Both the position numbers and the translations under genes were made by a program. Positions 1 through 12,775 of a stretch of 45,000 nucleotides of DNA are shown piece after piece. The notes under the pieces were generated by a model that did no database searches, was not told the DNA's origin, and saw nothing but the letters and a program-made list of their open reading frames with translations. How positions within the stretch are numbered: the first letter of the stretch is position 1; each line of letters opens with the position of its first letter. This DNA is from Neocallimastix lanati (nom. inval.) (Eukaryota > Neocallimastigomycota > Neocallimastigomycetes > Neocallimastigales > Neocallimastigaceae): assembly GCA_016946835.1 (NCBI GenBank), contig JACVTC010000113.1, positions 1 through 45,000 on the forward strand. Direction: 5' to 3'.

Positions 1-63
1 TATTATTATATCATTATATATATGTATATTAATTATTTTTTTATTTGAATAATTTTTTTCAAT

Positions 64-64
<1 letters not shown>

Positions 65-99
<35 letters not shown>

Positions 100-104
100 T
101 TTGT
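65..104. repeat. (ATTT)n tetranucleotide repeat
   Basis: About ten uninterrupted ATTT units, followed by (TTA)n. It lies in the putative intron left of the PIH1-like exon. Confidence 0.9.
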
Positions 105-149
105 TTATTATTATTATTATTATTATTATTTTTTTTTTTAAAAAAAAAG

Positions 150-319
150 GAAAATATGAATGATGCCATGGTTGATATAGAAAAGGATAAAGTCATTTTT
201 AAGATTCCTAAAAAATATGCCCTCGACCTAAAATTACCATTCTCATTGATACTGAGGAAGGAACCGCAGAATTTAATCGTGAAACTCGTATTTTAACTTT
301 AAAACTTACTATCTTATAG
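150..319 (+). CDS. C-terminal exon of a PIH1/Kintoun-like protein (partial, frameshifted)
   Basis: A higher-GC segment begins directly after a possible splice acceptor (AG at 148-149) and encodes about 55 residues. The first part reads a hydrophilic stretch and then KKYALDLKLPF. At about position 243 the frame must move by one base, after which it reads IDTEEGTAEFNRETRILTL and ends at TAG 317-319. The order 'basic residues, LxLPF, I-D, acidic/Gly, A-F-N-R-x-T-x-x-L' resembles the C-terminal CS-like domain of PIH1-family proteins, which act in R2TP/Hsp90 client and dynein-arm assembly; zoosporic fungi would be expected to have them. The rest of the gene lies left of the window. One missing base in the CATTCTCATTG region explains the break, as either a sequencing indel or a real mutation. 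Family assignment is by motif recall only. Confidence 0.5.
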
Positions 320-327
320 AATAAAAA

Positions 328-401
<74 letters not shown>

Positions 402-588
402 AAAAAAAAAAAAAAGATAAAATATTAGTTTTTATAAATATTATTTTATATATATATATATATATTATTTTATTTTTATTTTTTTTTCTTATCAATCTTT
501 TATTTAATGAAAACTATCGATCGACCCCATCCATATTATAATTTATATTTAAGAAGAAATAATAAATAATAAATAAAAAAATAAAAAA

Positions 589-622
<34 letters not shown>

Positions 623-976
623 ATTTTTTATTATTTTGGTTATAGTTTTATTTTTAAGAATTTGACTCAAAGGAAAATCTTATAAATAATACTAAAAAAT
701 AAAAATGAAAATATTATTTTATTTTATTTTTATTTTTATTTTTTTATTATTATTTTATTATTTAAAATTTTATTTTATTGTATTCTATTTTATTATTATT
801 ATTATTATTATTTTTACTTGGTAAAAAAAAAAAAAAAAAGACATGATCCATTTGATCATATATCAAAAAAAATGATAAATAAAAAAATATTCATATATAA
901 ATATATAAGAAATAAATATATATATAATATTAAAATAAATAATTAAAAAACTAATAATAATAATTATAATAATAAC

Positions 977-1045
<69 letters not shown>

Positions 1046-1701
1046 TAATAATAAAAACAATTTATTATAAAAAAAATTACACATTTTCTATTTATTTATT
1101 TTTTTTCTTTTAATTTTTTTTTTATTTTTTATTTTTATTTTTTTATTTTTTTTTATAAGAATAAATTATTTAAATAATATATATATAGATATATAAAAAA
1201 AAAGTAGTTTCATTTTTTTTTTTTTTTTTTTTTTTAACAAACTTAGGTTAGGTAAAAATATATTAAATAAATAATAGATAATGATTATATTATTAATAAC
1301 AAGTTTAAAAATATTGAAATTTTATTTGTGAGAAATATTATATATTTTTCTTTGTAAATAATAACTATGAAGGTAATTTATTTATTTGTATTAATTTTTA
1401 GGTGTTATATTTATATCTTTTTCTATTTTAATTATTATTATTATTATTTTTTTTTTTAAATTTATTATTATAATTTTTATTTTTTCTATTTATCTATTTA
1501 ATTATATACTTTTGTAAAAATTTAATTTCAATTTCTTGAGGATTGTGAAGGGAAGGATTAGTGGAAGGATTTATTTCTTAATATTTCGTTTTTCCTTTTT
1601 TTTTTTTTTTTTTCAAATCATTTTAAAATAACGATTGAATTTTTTTTATTGATATTTTATATTATCTTAATAATTATTATTAATAATAATATTATTATTT
1701 T
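320..1701. other. Gene-free low-complexity spacer
   Basis: This holds an (AATA)n tract at about 332-386, poly-A at about 590-620, an (AAT)n tract at about 957-1043 and several poly-T runs. Two short patches are less AT-rich: 505-540, and 1535-1580 with a purine-rich GGAAGG motif. I see no open frame with non-repetitive composition. The PIH1-like gene (+) and the PQ-loop gene (-) converge on it, so both 3' UTRs should lie here. Confidence 0.7.
957..1043. repeat. (AAT)n trinucleotide repeat
   Basis: A near-continuous run of AAT/ATA triplets with a few single-base interruptions. The long hydrophobic reading frame on the opposite strand is only its translation. Confidence 0.85.
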
Positions 1702-4358
1702 TTATTCCAAATGTTGATAAGCCGATTCAGAAGGATTTCTATAGATACGAAATTGATATACGATTATTACATCAAAGATGAAGGTACCTACACTACCAAA
1801 TAAATAAGGTAAAGTACCGAAAAAGAATTTATCATCAATGGGTGGGAAACGGGTCATAATGGAGAGACCATAGAATAAATTACCTAAAATGGTACAGATG
1901 AAAAGAAGAATGGAGAGTCCCTCCACGGAACGATTTCTACGATTATCAATAATTTGTGGAATTCGACAATAGAAATAAGTATACCACAACTCCATGCCAT
2001 AAAACTACCAAAAACTTTTTGAGCCTTACTAAGATGTGGTCCTTCATCACAAAGTTTGACCTCACCATTATAAATATCAAGAAGGGTACTTGAACTTCTT
2101 CTTCTTTTTCCACTATTACTATAGTAACCTTCTGGCCAATAGAAAGCTCTAGCTTGTACTTGAATAATGAATAATGATAATAAAGCAATGGTTTGAATCA
2201 CCGAAGATAAACCTTTTACTTTTCTATTTTTCTTTCCCTTCTTTCCCTTCTTGCCTTTCTTTCCCTTCTTTTTCTTCTTACCCTTATTAAGAGAGGATTC
2301 ACTTCGATTTAAACTTTCATTAGGATGACTTCCTTCTTCCTCTTCTTCATCACCTTCACCGTCTTCACCTTCATCCTTTGTATCTAAACTTATTAGGTAC
2401 TTACTTCCTTACTACTATCTTCGTAAAGAGATTCTCTACTTTTTTCACCTTCTTCTTCTACTTCATTCTTCAGTATTTGTCACTAAAATTTCTTGACTTT
2501 CCTTCTTCGTACTTCTCATGTTGACTTGAGAAAGTGAACCACTGACGGAAGCACTGAAAGCATTATCATGGGTATCTTTATTTATATTTGTAGTAATATT
2601 ATAAATTGGTACTTCATTAATTTGTTCTTGAGTTTGAGCTTGAGTTTGAGCTTCTGCTGTTTTTGACTAATTTCATCAAGAGTTTTCATATTTTTCATTG
2701 GATTGGGATGATTTTAATTCTGGTTTTAATTCTGGTTGTGGTTGGATTGTGATTTTGGTTCAGTAGTAACTTTTATAGTTTCATTATCAAAAGAAGAAGG
2801 TTTAAAACCTTTTGAAATAAACAAACTTGATAGAGATCCACTTTCATTATCTTTGTTATTATTATTATTATTATTAATTATAGTAGGATCTGATGGATTC
2901 TTTGAAGAAGAGGTGGAAATTTCTTCAATATTAACTTTTGGAGTACCGTCTGTGGCATCTACAGGATCTAATGGTGGTTTAATAGGTGATTTTTGAATAT
3001 CACTAAACGTTTCATAAGTATGTTGAGGGGAAGAAATATTAAGATCTTTTGGATTATTAGACTCACCACCTTCCGTTTTAACAATTAAGCGATCATATTC
3101 ATTTGGTTCTTGATTTTCCCCATTACCTCGACTATTTGAATTCTTGTAAAAGTATTTTATAATATATATATTGACCTATAATGATAATTTCCATTAATGC
3201 GAAATAAATACCAACCACTTTTGAATTGGATATTGTTCAGTTAAAACAGTACCAATATAATTAGCTATTAAAGTTTTTTTTTTATTTTTTTTTTATTTTT
3301 TATTTTTTCCATTATTTTTCATTGATTTTTTTTTTATAGTTACATATATGTATATAATGTAAATAAGTATTATATGAAATATATATATTATATATAGTAT
3401 TAGAATATAGAATTTTTATATTTTTATTAAAAATATTATTGATATATTAAAAACTATGATTTAATATCTTTTTTTCATTTTTTTTTTTTTTTTTTAATAC
3501 CAAAATCTCCAATGAACCAAATAATAATTAAAAGTAAAGACAACCCATCGGTACTTTTCTTCTGTAGTTTTCATAGATCTGTGGATAGAAAGCTATGCAT
3601 TATTATTTTTCAATTTTTATATTTTTGAATATAAAATTTAATAATAAATGTTAGTAAAAAAATTATTTGTATTGTATTATTATTTTATTTTATTTTTTTA
3701 TACCAATTGAAATAAAAGACAATAGAAATAACTCCTGCATAATAACTGAACTTTTCTAATGGGGTATAGATACAATCACCTATAAAATATAGAAAATATT
3801 TGTAAAATATTAATATTTTCCTTTTTTTAAATAAATATTATTATTACACTAATTATAAAATAATAATAATATATCTTAACTTTTCTTATATATATATATA
3901 TTTTAAAATAAAATATTAATATTATTATTATTGAAAAATTTTATCAAAATTTTTATAATTGCTATTAATATTAATTTAGTAATTATACAAATAATGTTTA
4001 TTATTTTAAAAAATAGTTTAAAATTTTCATAATATGTATTAATAAAATTCAATTCAATTCATATATCGAAAAATAATATATAGTTCTTTAATATATATAT
4101 TTTTCTTAATTAATCTTTATTAAAAAATTTCAATATTATTTATACTCTTAAGATTTTTAAAACAATTTATTTTTCTAAATTACTCTTAAAGATTTTTGAA
4201 ACAATTTATTTTTCTAAATTATGTAATGTAATAATATATATATTTATTTAAATAGTTTCATTACCGAAAATGACACCAATCCACTTTACATAATTATATC
4301 CTTCTTTTACTGCAGGGTCACAGATACAATCAACCCCGAGACCGAAACCGAAACCCAT
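1702..4358 (-). CDS. PQ-loop vacuolar/lysosomal amino-acid transporter (Ypq/PQLC2-like), four exons, multiple frameshifts
   Basis: Exon 1 is 4265-4358 (ATG 4356-4358), exon 2 about 3704-3779, exon 3 about 3501-3592 and exon 4 about 1702-3264, all with GT-AG ends; the product would be about 600 residues. The first PQ-loop (codons 3579-3584) reads YPQIYENYRRK then STDGLSLLLIIIWFIGDF. The second (1954-1959) reads RIPQIIDNRRNRSVEGLS and continues ILLFICTILGNLFYGLSIM. Paired PQ motifs with about seven hydrophobic spans are typical of the Ypq1-3/PQLC2/Stm1 family, which exports cationic amino acids from vacuoles. Between the repeats is a long hydrophilic loop with an acidic run and a Lys/Gly-rich run (about 2215-2400), presumably cytosolic. 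About ten one-base frame changes are needed, near 3717, 3555, 3203, 3134, 2748, 2697, 2662, 2470, 2397 and 1991, nearly all apparent deletions in A/T runs. It is either a young pseudogene or a poorly polished sequence. Family assignment is strong; the exact exon ends are less sure. Confidence 0.8.
4144..4220. repeat. 38-bp tandem duplication in intron 1 of the PQ-loop gene
   Basis: The stretch starting ACTCTTAA at 4144 recurs at 4182 with only a few changes, giving two adjacent copies. Confidence 0.75.
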
Positions 4359-6920
4359 ATTAATATTAACTTTTTTCTTTTTCTTTGTTTGAATATTTAT
4401 TAATACTTATTATTTGATTTTAATTTATCTTTTCTTTTTTTTTTTTTTTTTTTTTTTATATCTTTTTATTTTGTCAAAGTATTTTAATATTTATTTATTT
4501 ATTTTACTTTTTTTTTTTTTATTTTTTATTTTTTTTATTTTTTTTGCTGTTGTTGTTCTATATTAATACAATTGTATAATTTATATTAATCTTCATTTAA
4601 TTATTAGAAAAACTAAAATAATACTACTGTAAGAATAAAAAAAATTTTTTTTCTTTTATTATTAATTTATTATGATGAAAAAACGAATTGTTTAAAATGC
4701 TGAAAAAAAAGGAAGAGTACGAATATATATATTATATCCAAAGATAATGAATATTAACTAATTTCCCTTTAGTTTTGTATATATATATATGTACATATAT
4801 ATATATAAATTTTTGTATGAAACTTTTTTTTATTTTTTTTTCTTTATTTTATTTTTTTTTTTGCTTTAACTGGAACCTATTTACAATTATTTAATTATAA
4901 ATAATAATTAAATATAAATATATATATATATTTTTAAATGTTGAAGAAAGAAATCAACAAGGAAAAAAAAAAAATAAAAATAAAAGTATTATTTAATTAC
5001 TAAAATAAAATCAAATAAAATATATATATATATAAAAAGAACAATATTAATAATATAAATATAATAAATGTTTTTTTAATATAATAAATATTTTTTAATA
5101 TAATAAATATTTTTTAATATAATAAATTGTTTTTTTTTATTATCAATATATTATATTTAAAAATATATTAAGAAGAAAGAGTATTCGATAAGAGAATAAA
5201 ATAATTTTTCCCCTATCATCTATCTAAAAAATTAAAATATATTAAAAAAAAAAAACGTTCTATAAAATAATTAATTAATTAATTATTTTAATCCTAATAA
5301 TAATATAATATAAAACTAATAATAATAATAATAATAACAACAAAAATGATTATTTGTTAATTATTAATGATAGGTTTTTACTTTTATTATTTATCAGTTC
5401 CTTTATTTTTATTATTTAAGATTTTTAATTATAGAAAGTATCCAAAAAATTATTATTTTTTTTTTTATAATTATATAATATATAAATATAAATTTATTAT
5501 CATTATTATTTATTATTATTTATGATTTATTATTATTAAATATTATTATTAAATATTATATTAAATAGTACTATTCAATTATTATTATTTATTATTATTA
5601 TAAGTTCTTTTTTTATTAAAGTTCTTTTTTATTATATTCTTTTTTTATTATTGTTTTTTTTACCAAACATTTTTTTTTTAATAAAAAATAAAATTAGATA
5701 TAATTAAATAATATATTTATCAATATATATTAACATATATTAATATATATTCATAAATATACTCTTATATATAAGTAAATATATTGAAATTAAATATAAA
5801 AATAAAATGAAAATTAATTTTTTTTTTCCATTCATTTTTCAGTTGATAATGAATTGAATCATTTGATAGATAATAATATATTATTGGTATATAATTACAA
5901 TTGAATCAAATAATTATTTATTAAAATTTAAATAATAAATAAAATAAAAAAAAATAAAAAAATAAAAAAATAAGAAAATAAAAAAAAGGAAAAATGTCAC
6001 ATTTTTTTCTTTTTTTTTTTTTATATTATGGAATAAATTAGTAATAAGAAAAATTTTAATTATTTAAATTAAATATAATAATTTTTTTTTGTCATTAAAC
6101 CTTTAAATAAGTCATGCTGTAATGAACAAAAAAAAAAAGAGAAAAAAAGAGAAAAAGAAAAGTTTTATCTAATACGAAAACAATAATAAATAATAAATAA
6201 TAAATAATAAATAATAAATAATAAATAATTGAATAATAAATAATAAATAATAATAATAAATAATAATAGTATTAATATTAATAAATGTTAATTAAAAAGT
6301 AATAATTAAAAAAAAATAATAAATTAATAATAAAATTATAGATAATTAAATAATTATATAAAAGCCAAAAGTATCATTCTTTTTCTCATCACACGCAACA
6401 TCAACTATTACAAAGGCTATTATTAACTAATTTTAAATGTATTCCTCTGAAACTTTATTACTATTTATTTTAATAATAATAAAAGTTTAAAGTTTTATAT
6501 TCATTTCATTTAAATATGAATAAAAAACTTTAAACCTTTTTTTTTTTTTTTCCTACTTTATATCATTCCATTTTTGCATAGAAATAATAAAAAAAATCAT
6601 AAAGAAAGTAATATTGAAAGAGTTAAGAATATTATAAATTACATAACTATAAATCAATAATAATAATAATAATAGTAAAAAAAGAAAAGGAATATATATA
6701 TAAAGATATTGAAATAATAATGATAATAAATTTTTTTTTAAATAATAAAATTTTGAATATTTCTCCATCAATTATAAAATAATATATGGATTCTATTTAT
6801 AGTAATATATTGTAATTATATTAATTCTATTCAACTTAAATTAATTTCAACCATTCAAAAATTTTTAAATTTCTTTTATTTATTTAGTAAAACATAAAAT
6901 ATAAAAAATAAAAAATAAAA

Positions 6921-6959
<39 letters not shown>

Positions 6960-8527
6960 TAATTATATATATTAATAAAATAAAATAAAAATAAAATAAT
7001 ATGAAGTAAAATTAGAATAAAAATAAAATAATACAAAAGTAAAATTAGAATATAAAGTATTAGTAATAATGAAAGAATAAAAATAAAAATAAAAATAAAA
7101 AAAAAATAAAAATAAAGAAATAAAGAGATATAGGAAGAATGAATCTTTTTTTTTCTTTTTATTATATATACATTTTTTATAAATATAAATGAAAAATTTA
7201 AAGTTAAAAATAATAAATATGATTTATTATAATTAATTAATAGTTAATAATTAATAATTAATAATTAATAATCATTAGTAGTTAATAATAGTTAATTAGT
7301 AGTAAATAGTTAATGGTTAATGATGGTAATAATAGTTTTTATTTATAATTACAGTTGAAATGAACTCATTTTCTTTTTTTATAAACTATTTTTAATCTCC
7401 TATTCAATTAATGTTGTTTAAATTTAATAATGACTTTCAAATACCTAAATAGATTATTTAATTATTTATTATTTGTTATTTAATTATTTATTATTTATTA
7501 TTTATTATTCAATTATTTATTATTTATTATTTATTATTCAATTATTTATTATTTATTATTCAATTATTTATTATTTATTATTTATTATTTATTATTTATT
7601 ATTTATTATTTATTATTTATTATTTATTATTTATTATTTATTATTTATTATTTATTATTTATTATTTATTATTTATTATTTATTTTTATAATTTATTATT
7701 TATTATTTATTATTTAATTATTTAATTATTCAATTATTTATTATTTATTATTTATTATTTATTATTAAATTATTTATAATTTTATTTTTTTTTATATTTT
7801 AATTTTTTAGTTTTTATATTTTAATTTTTTATTTTATTTTAATTTATTTAATTTTATAGTTTATGTTTTTTATTTTTTTTTTTTTTTTTTATTTTATTAA
7901 ATTTTTCTATTTTATTTTATTTTTTTGTTTTGTTTTTGTTTTTGATTTTGATTTTGTTTACTTTCTTCTTTTTTTTTATTTTTATTTTTTTTTTTTTTTT
8001 TTTTTTTAAAAAAATGATATTATGAGAGGTACTTTCACAAAATAATTAAATATAATTTTTTATTTCTAAATAATTTAATAATAAAAGATTCAAAACGATA
8101 AAAAAAAAAAAAATATTACAATTAAAAAACTATTCTATCTTTTATTTTTCAATTATTATAATATTAATATTTCAAACTATATATTATATATAATATTTAA
8201 AAGGAAAAGAAAAAGAAGAGAAATGGTATAAAAAAAAAAAAATAAATTAATATTATAAGAGAAAAAAAATTATATTGAAAATTAAATAGATTTGTTTTCA
8301 AAATGATTTACATATAATATATTAAATATGGTAAATCATTTATCATATCTATGAAATTCATCGTGAATACTGTATGATGTTGTTTTTATTCTTTTCTCTA
8401 TAGAGAAGATAATTTTCTAATTTCTCTCTTTTATTTTTTATCGCTTTTCTCTTTTTTTTATCATCTTAATTTATTTGATTTTTTTTTTTTATATGCTGTA
8501 TAAATTAATAATTATTTATCTCTTCTT

Positions 8528-8575
<48 letters not shown>

Positions 8576-8940
8576 CAAATGAAAAAAAAAAAAAAAAAAA
8601 AAAAAAATTATATATATATTAAAATATTAAATATTAGTAATAAGAGATTGTATTATTAATTTATTTTATAAAACTTCTATATATATATTTTTTAAATTGA
8701 TTAAATATATATTATAAAATTATGTTTAACATTTTTTTATATCTAAATTAAAATTTAATAAAAAATAAAAAGCTGTTGTTTTTTAATTTCCTTTTTTTTT
8801 TTTTATCTTTAGCATTTGCATGTGATGTTAACCAATAAATAAAAAGATAAAAATATATGCTTATATATTTTTATTATCTTATATTTTATATTATTAAAGA
8901 TGACAATTTCATTTTTTTTTTTTGCTTGATTTTATTTCCT
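4359..8940. other. Long gene-free AT-rich region
   Basis: Poly-T, poly-A, (TA)n and (TTATTTA)n tracts dominate. A 22-bp unit ending AATATAATAAATA is repeated three to four times at 5061-5127. Small, less AT-rich patches occur at 6361-6450 and 8335-8410; the latter contains the palindrome TTCTCTATAGAGAA at 8394-8407. I found no supported exon or RNA gene. The promoter of the PQ-loop gene should be just right of 4358, and the 3' UTR of the four-span membrane gene just left of 8941. Confidence 0.6.
7446..7765. repeat. (TTATTTA)n heptanucleotide array, imperfect
   Basis: Long runs of the 7-bp unit TTATTTA with occasional CAATTA variants. Because 21 bp is seven codons, it yields a spurious periodic Leu/Phe/Ile/Tyr reading frame. 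Confidence 0.9.
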
Positions 8941-9990
8941 TTACTTTCTGCTTTCTAATCTTCTGTTATTTTCAATATCTTCAACATCTTCTTCAACTTC
9001 TTCAATGAAGGAGCAAGTAGCAATGTAATAATAGAACTATTTATTAAAATTATTAAAATACATATAGTAAAAAAATATAAATATATAAATATTAATACTT
9101 CTTTTTCTCCAAAATGTCTTTTTTTTATAAAAATATATATATAAATATAAATATATTATACATAATAAACATTTAATTTTTATCTATTGATGATAAATTT
9201 ACCATAATACAGAAATTAATGATAGCTAAAATGATAAGTAAAATCTTCTTTAAGGTACTATATTCACTTGGAATGGTGTGCTTATATTGCTTATTATTGT
9301 CAGTTGAGTAAACAACACGATCTTCGAATTTTCTCTTTAAATCCCAAATCATCATAATAGTTTGGTAAATTAAGAAAAGTAAGAAAACCAATTTGAATTG
9401 CTTCATGAAAGACATCTTAACCTTTGATATTATTTATTATAATTATAAAAAATAGATATATATAAAATAAATAATTATTTAAAATGCATTAAACATATTT
9501 ATTATTATTTTATTCGAATTTATCTTTTTTCTTAAAATAAGATAAGCTTGTTATTTTTATTTATATAAATTCATTAAATTATTTTTGTGTACCTTATGAA
9601 TACCAATAAGTAATAAGATGAGAGATATTATAACAATAATATAAATAATATATGAAATAATCATAGCAAAACTAAATCCGTAAAATATTAAATTGAAGAT
9701 TAATGTTAAAATCAAGAAAATCTACGGGAATTTTTTTTCGAATAAAATATAGAATAAGAAATAATATATTTCATTTAGTTATATTTTGTTTATGCTTTAA
9801 TTATTTTTTTTATGTTTCGATTTATATATTTATTATCAAATATATTTTTAAGTATTAATTCCTTTTTTTTATTTATTTTCTTATTTCCAATATTTACAAT
9901 CATCATCCAGGTGCAAAGTTTAACAGCTGGCTTTAAAGGTAAGCAACAGCAGCACCAGTAATTACTTAATCTTGGACAACATCTAGCCAT
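8941..9990 (-). CDS. Small four-span membrane protein with Cys-rich N-terminus (copy 1), four exons
   Basis: The four exons are 9898-9990, 9593-9721, 9203-9415 and 8941-9036; all introns are phase 0 with GT-AG ends, giving 176 residues without frameshift. Residues 1-16 are Cys-rich (CC, then CCCC) and lead into LPLKPAVKLCTWMM. Four hydrophobic spans follow at about 26-47, 50-73, 81-97 and 130-153, with a charged loop between spans 3 and 4 and an acidic tail rich in E, D and V. The topology resembles fungal small tetraspan proteins that open with a Cys cluster and 'LPL', and the Cys could be palmitoylated or bind metal. I do not recognise a named family and assign no function. The gene at 35388-36807 has identical exon number and phase, exon 2 of exactly the same length (129 bp), and shared motifs (LKQF/MKQF, ISLILLLIGI, YYY..TCS.IE.VE), so the two are paralogues. 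Confidence 0.82.
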
Positions 9991-10475
9991 TTTTGTTTAT
10001 TTGTATTTTTTTTTTTTTTTATTTAAATAAATTATTAAATAATTATTTCGTTTGAAGCGTTTTTTATTATTAAATAAATATTTTAAATTTTACAATTTTT
10101 TTTTTTTTTTTAGTACACAAAGATCATCTAATATCTTTTATAAAAAAAAAAAAAAAAAATCTTTGTAATGGTTAATTTTTATTATTTTTGTTTAAAAAAA
10201 AATTAATTTTTTATGACTTTATTATCTTTTTATATTTTTAAAACTATTTTTTATTTATTTATTATTCTATTTATTTATTTAATATTTTATTCATTCATTT
10301 ATTTATTTTAAGTTTTTTTTTTTTTAATTAAATCAAATACAAAAAAAATTTAACTCTGAATGAACAATAAACTCTAAAAAATATAAAAATTATCTGTTAA
10401 AATGAATAATAAAAAAAAAAGAATATGAAATAAAAATTTTATATTTATATTTAAAATATGAAAAAATAACAAAAA

Positions 10476-10506
<31 letters not shown>

Positions 10507-12340
10507 AAACATTTATTTATCTGTTAATAAGCCACTCCAACTTATATAAATTTGGTTAATATTAAATGGAATTATTATATAAATAGAGTTTATAGTAAAA
10601 TGGAATTACATGTAGTTAAGATCTTCTTCATATTATACACCAATGAATAATGTATTGATTATTATTATAATATACTGTAATTTAATTTATTATTTATTAA
10701 TTAAATTTACTCTTCACTTAATAAATAATTAAATAATTAAATAATAAATAATAAATAATAAATAATAAATAATTAAATATTAAATAATTAAATAATAAAT
10801 AATTGAATAATAAATAATAAATAATAAATAATAAATAATAACAAATAATGAAATTATAGTAATTACGAAATAGTTGCAATAATAGTTAAATAGTCATTAG
10901 TAATGACTATTTCATATCAACTTTTGTTATTTAAAAAGTTTGTCAATAAATAAAAAAAATTATAAATAATAAATAGTATATACTTTTAAAATAATAATTA
11001 TTAATAATTAGTATATAGGAAATAAAGAAAACAGAAAAGTCTCTTTAATATTAATTAAGATTTACCATTTCTCTAAAATGATTCGTCAGTTTCAAATATT
11101 GTTTTAAAATATATCAAATATAATATTGAATATAATTATATATATATAAAGTAATTTAAAATATATATAAAGTAATTTAAAATATATATAAAGTAATTTA
11201 AAATATATATAAAGTAATTTAATATATAAAAATTATTTTTATTATTTATTTAATCAATTATTTACTTAAAAATAAAAAAAAAAATAAAAAAAAATTTCAA
11301 TATTTCATTATATATAAAATGATTAAATATGAAATAAATTAACTTTTGAAATATAAAAATTTAATTGATTTTTATATTTTAAGGAAAAGATATAATAGAA
11401 TATAATATAATGTTAATATATGTCAATATAAATTTATTTTATTGGATATTTATAGAGCGATTAAAAAATTAATATTTAATTTTTTTATAATTCTTTTTTT
11501 TTACTTAAATAAAAAAAATTTTTTTTTTACTAAAAGAATTTAATGTAACACAATTTTGAATTAGAAATAATAATAAATAAAATTTATAGCATATAAATGA
11601 AATAAACTTTAATAAATAATAAAATTAAAATGTATAATTCAATTAAAAATTGAAATAAAAACAAAAAATTAAAAATTAAAAAAAAAAAGATAAAAAAAAT
11701 TTCAGATGTAAAGATAAATATATTACTATATATTGTAAGTAATATTGTAATATATATTAAAGAAATTAATTTCATTATACTTTGAATATATTATTCAATA
11801 TTTAAATATATAAATATAAAATATATACATTACATGTAACAATATAATATCAATATATTCTTATATACGTTATATCTATTGCCTAATTTTGATTTTAAAT
11901 ATTTATTTTAAGTTTTTTATTTTTATTTTAAATAATAATAATAATAAAAAAAAGAAAAAAGATAAAAGAAAAGAGTAAAAAAAAAAAAAAGTGACAGAAT
12001 AATAAAGAATAAAGAATTGAAGATAAAAAAAAATGAAATGAAAATAAAAATAATAATAAGAAATTTATAAAAAGTTTTTTATGCTATTTATTAAAATCTA
12101 TTAATTCTCATAATAAAAATTCTAATATAATTATAATATAATAATCGGTAATTAATAAAAAATATTCTCTATTAAAACCTTACATTAGGATATTCTATTT
12201 TATATTTTTAAAGTAGAAAAAAAATATTTTATTTTTTTAGAATAAAAATAAACTTTATTTAATAATATTTATTAAAAAAAAATCATGAAATACATAAAAA
12301 TAAAATACCTGAAATTTTTTTATATTAATATTAATAAATA
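9991..12340. other. Gene-free AT-rich spacer
   Basis: This is the 5' side of the four-span membrane gene (-). It holds poly-T and poly-A tracts (a long A run near 10470-10505), AATAAATA-type microsatellite at about 10735-10850, and a 21-bp tandem repeat at 11148-11222. A less repetitive patch at 10525-10660 shows no reading frame I can support. Confidence 0.6.
11148..11222. repeat. 21-bp tandem repeat, about 3.5 copies
   Basis: AAAGTAATTT followed by an AT-rich filler recurs at 11148, 11169, 11190 and 11211 with an exact 21-bp period. Confidence 0.9.
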
Positions 12341-12344
12341 AGTG

Positions 12345-12775
12345 TTATGAGTTTTGAGGAACGAAATGGCCTCTAACTCTTCCCATTCATCAATGAAAAC
12401 TTCCATATGAATAAAAATTATCGTTCAAAATTTGTATCAGAATTTCTTTCTTAGCTTTATTGTTTCGATGTCGATACCCTTGATATACTCTTGATAAGGC
12501 ATACAAATTTGATCATAGTATAAAAATTGCTAATAAAAATAGACATAACATTAGTAAGGAATTCCTTAAGCAAAATATAAAATTGGAAAAGAAGACTCTC
12601 TCTAAGGTGATTGAAAGACATTTCTGATAAAATGTCTTTTTTCCCCGAACTTATCTTTAAGATTTCATATACTAGTTTTATAGTATATGAATACTTTTTA
12701 TACCAACAATAATAAAAAGAAGGTGATAAACCATTTCTTATAAAAAAAAAAAGGTATTAAAAAATATCACCAAAA
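12345..12775 (-). pseudogene. Coding-like, hairpin-rich island of unknown identity
   Basis: GC content is clearly above the surroundings and codon-like composition is visible. On the minus strand one frame stays open from about 12745 down to about 12470 (about 90 residues, hydrophobic centre, including FYILLKEFLTNVMSIFISNF), ending VSTSKQ-stop. A second frame across the same DNA reads a membrane-like segment and then GYRHRNNKAKKEILIQILND. No single frame spans the island, so it could be a decayed or indel-broken exon. It also contains a 14-bp palindrome (12555-12568) and two perfect stem-loops (10-bp stem 12614-12639; 11-bp stem 12664-12691), so a structured non-coding RNA is an alternative. 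I do not recognise it. Confidence 0.3.

Noticed and set aside
45-147. Start of a reading frame with a poly-Leu/Phe 'signal peptide' before the PIH1-like exon
   Set aside because: That part translates (ATTT)n, (TTA)n and poly-T; a splice acceptor at 148-149 explains the real coding start better.
12610-12700. Hairpins as intrinsic transcription terminators
   Set aside because: Bacterial-type terminators do not apply here, and at this base composition 10-bp AT-rich stems arise by chance many times in 45 kb.
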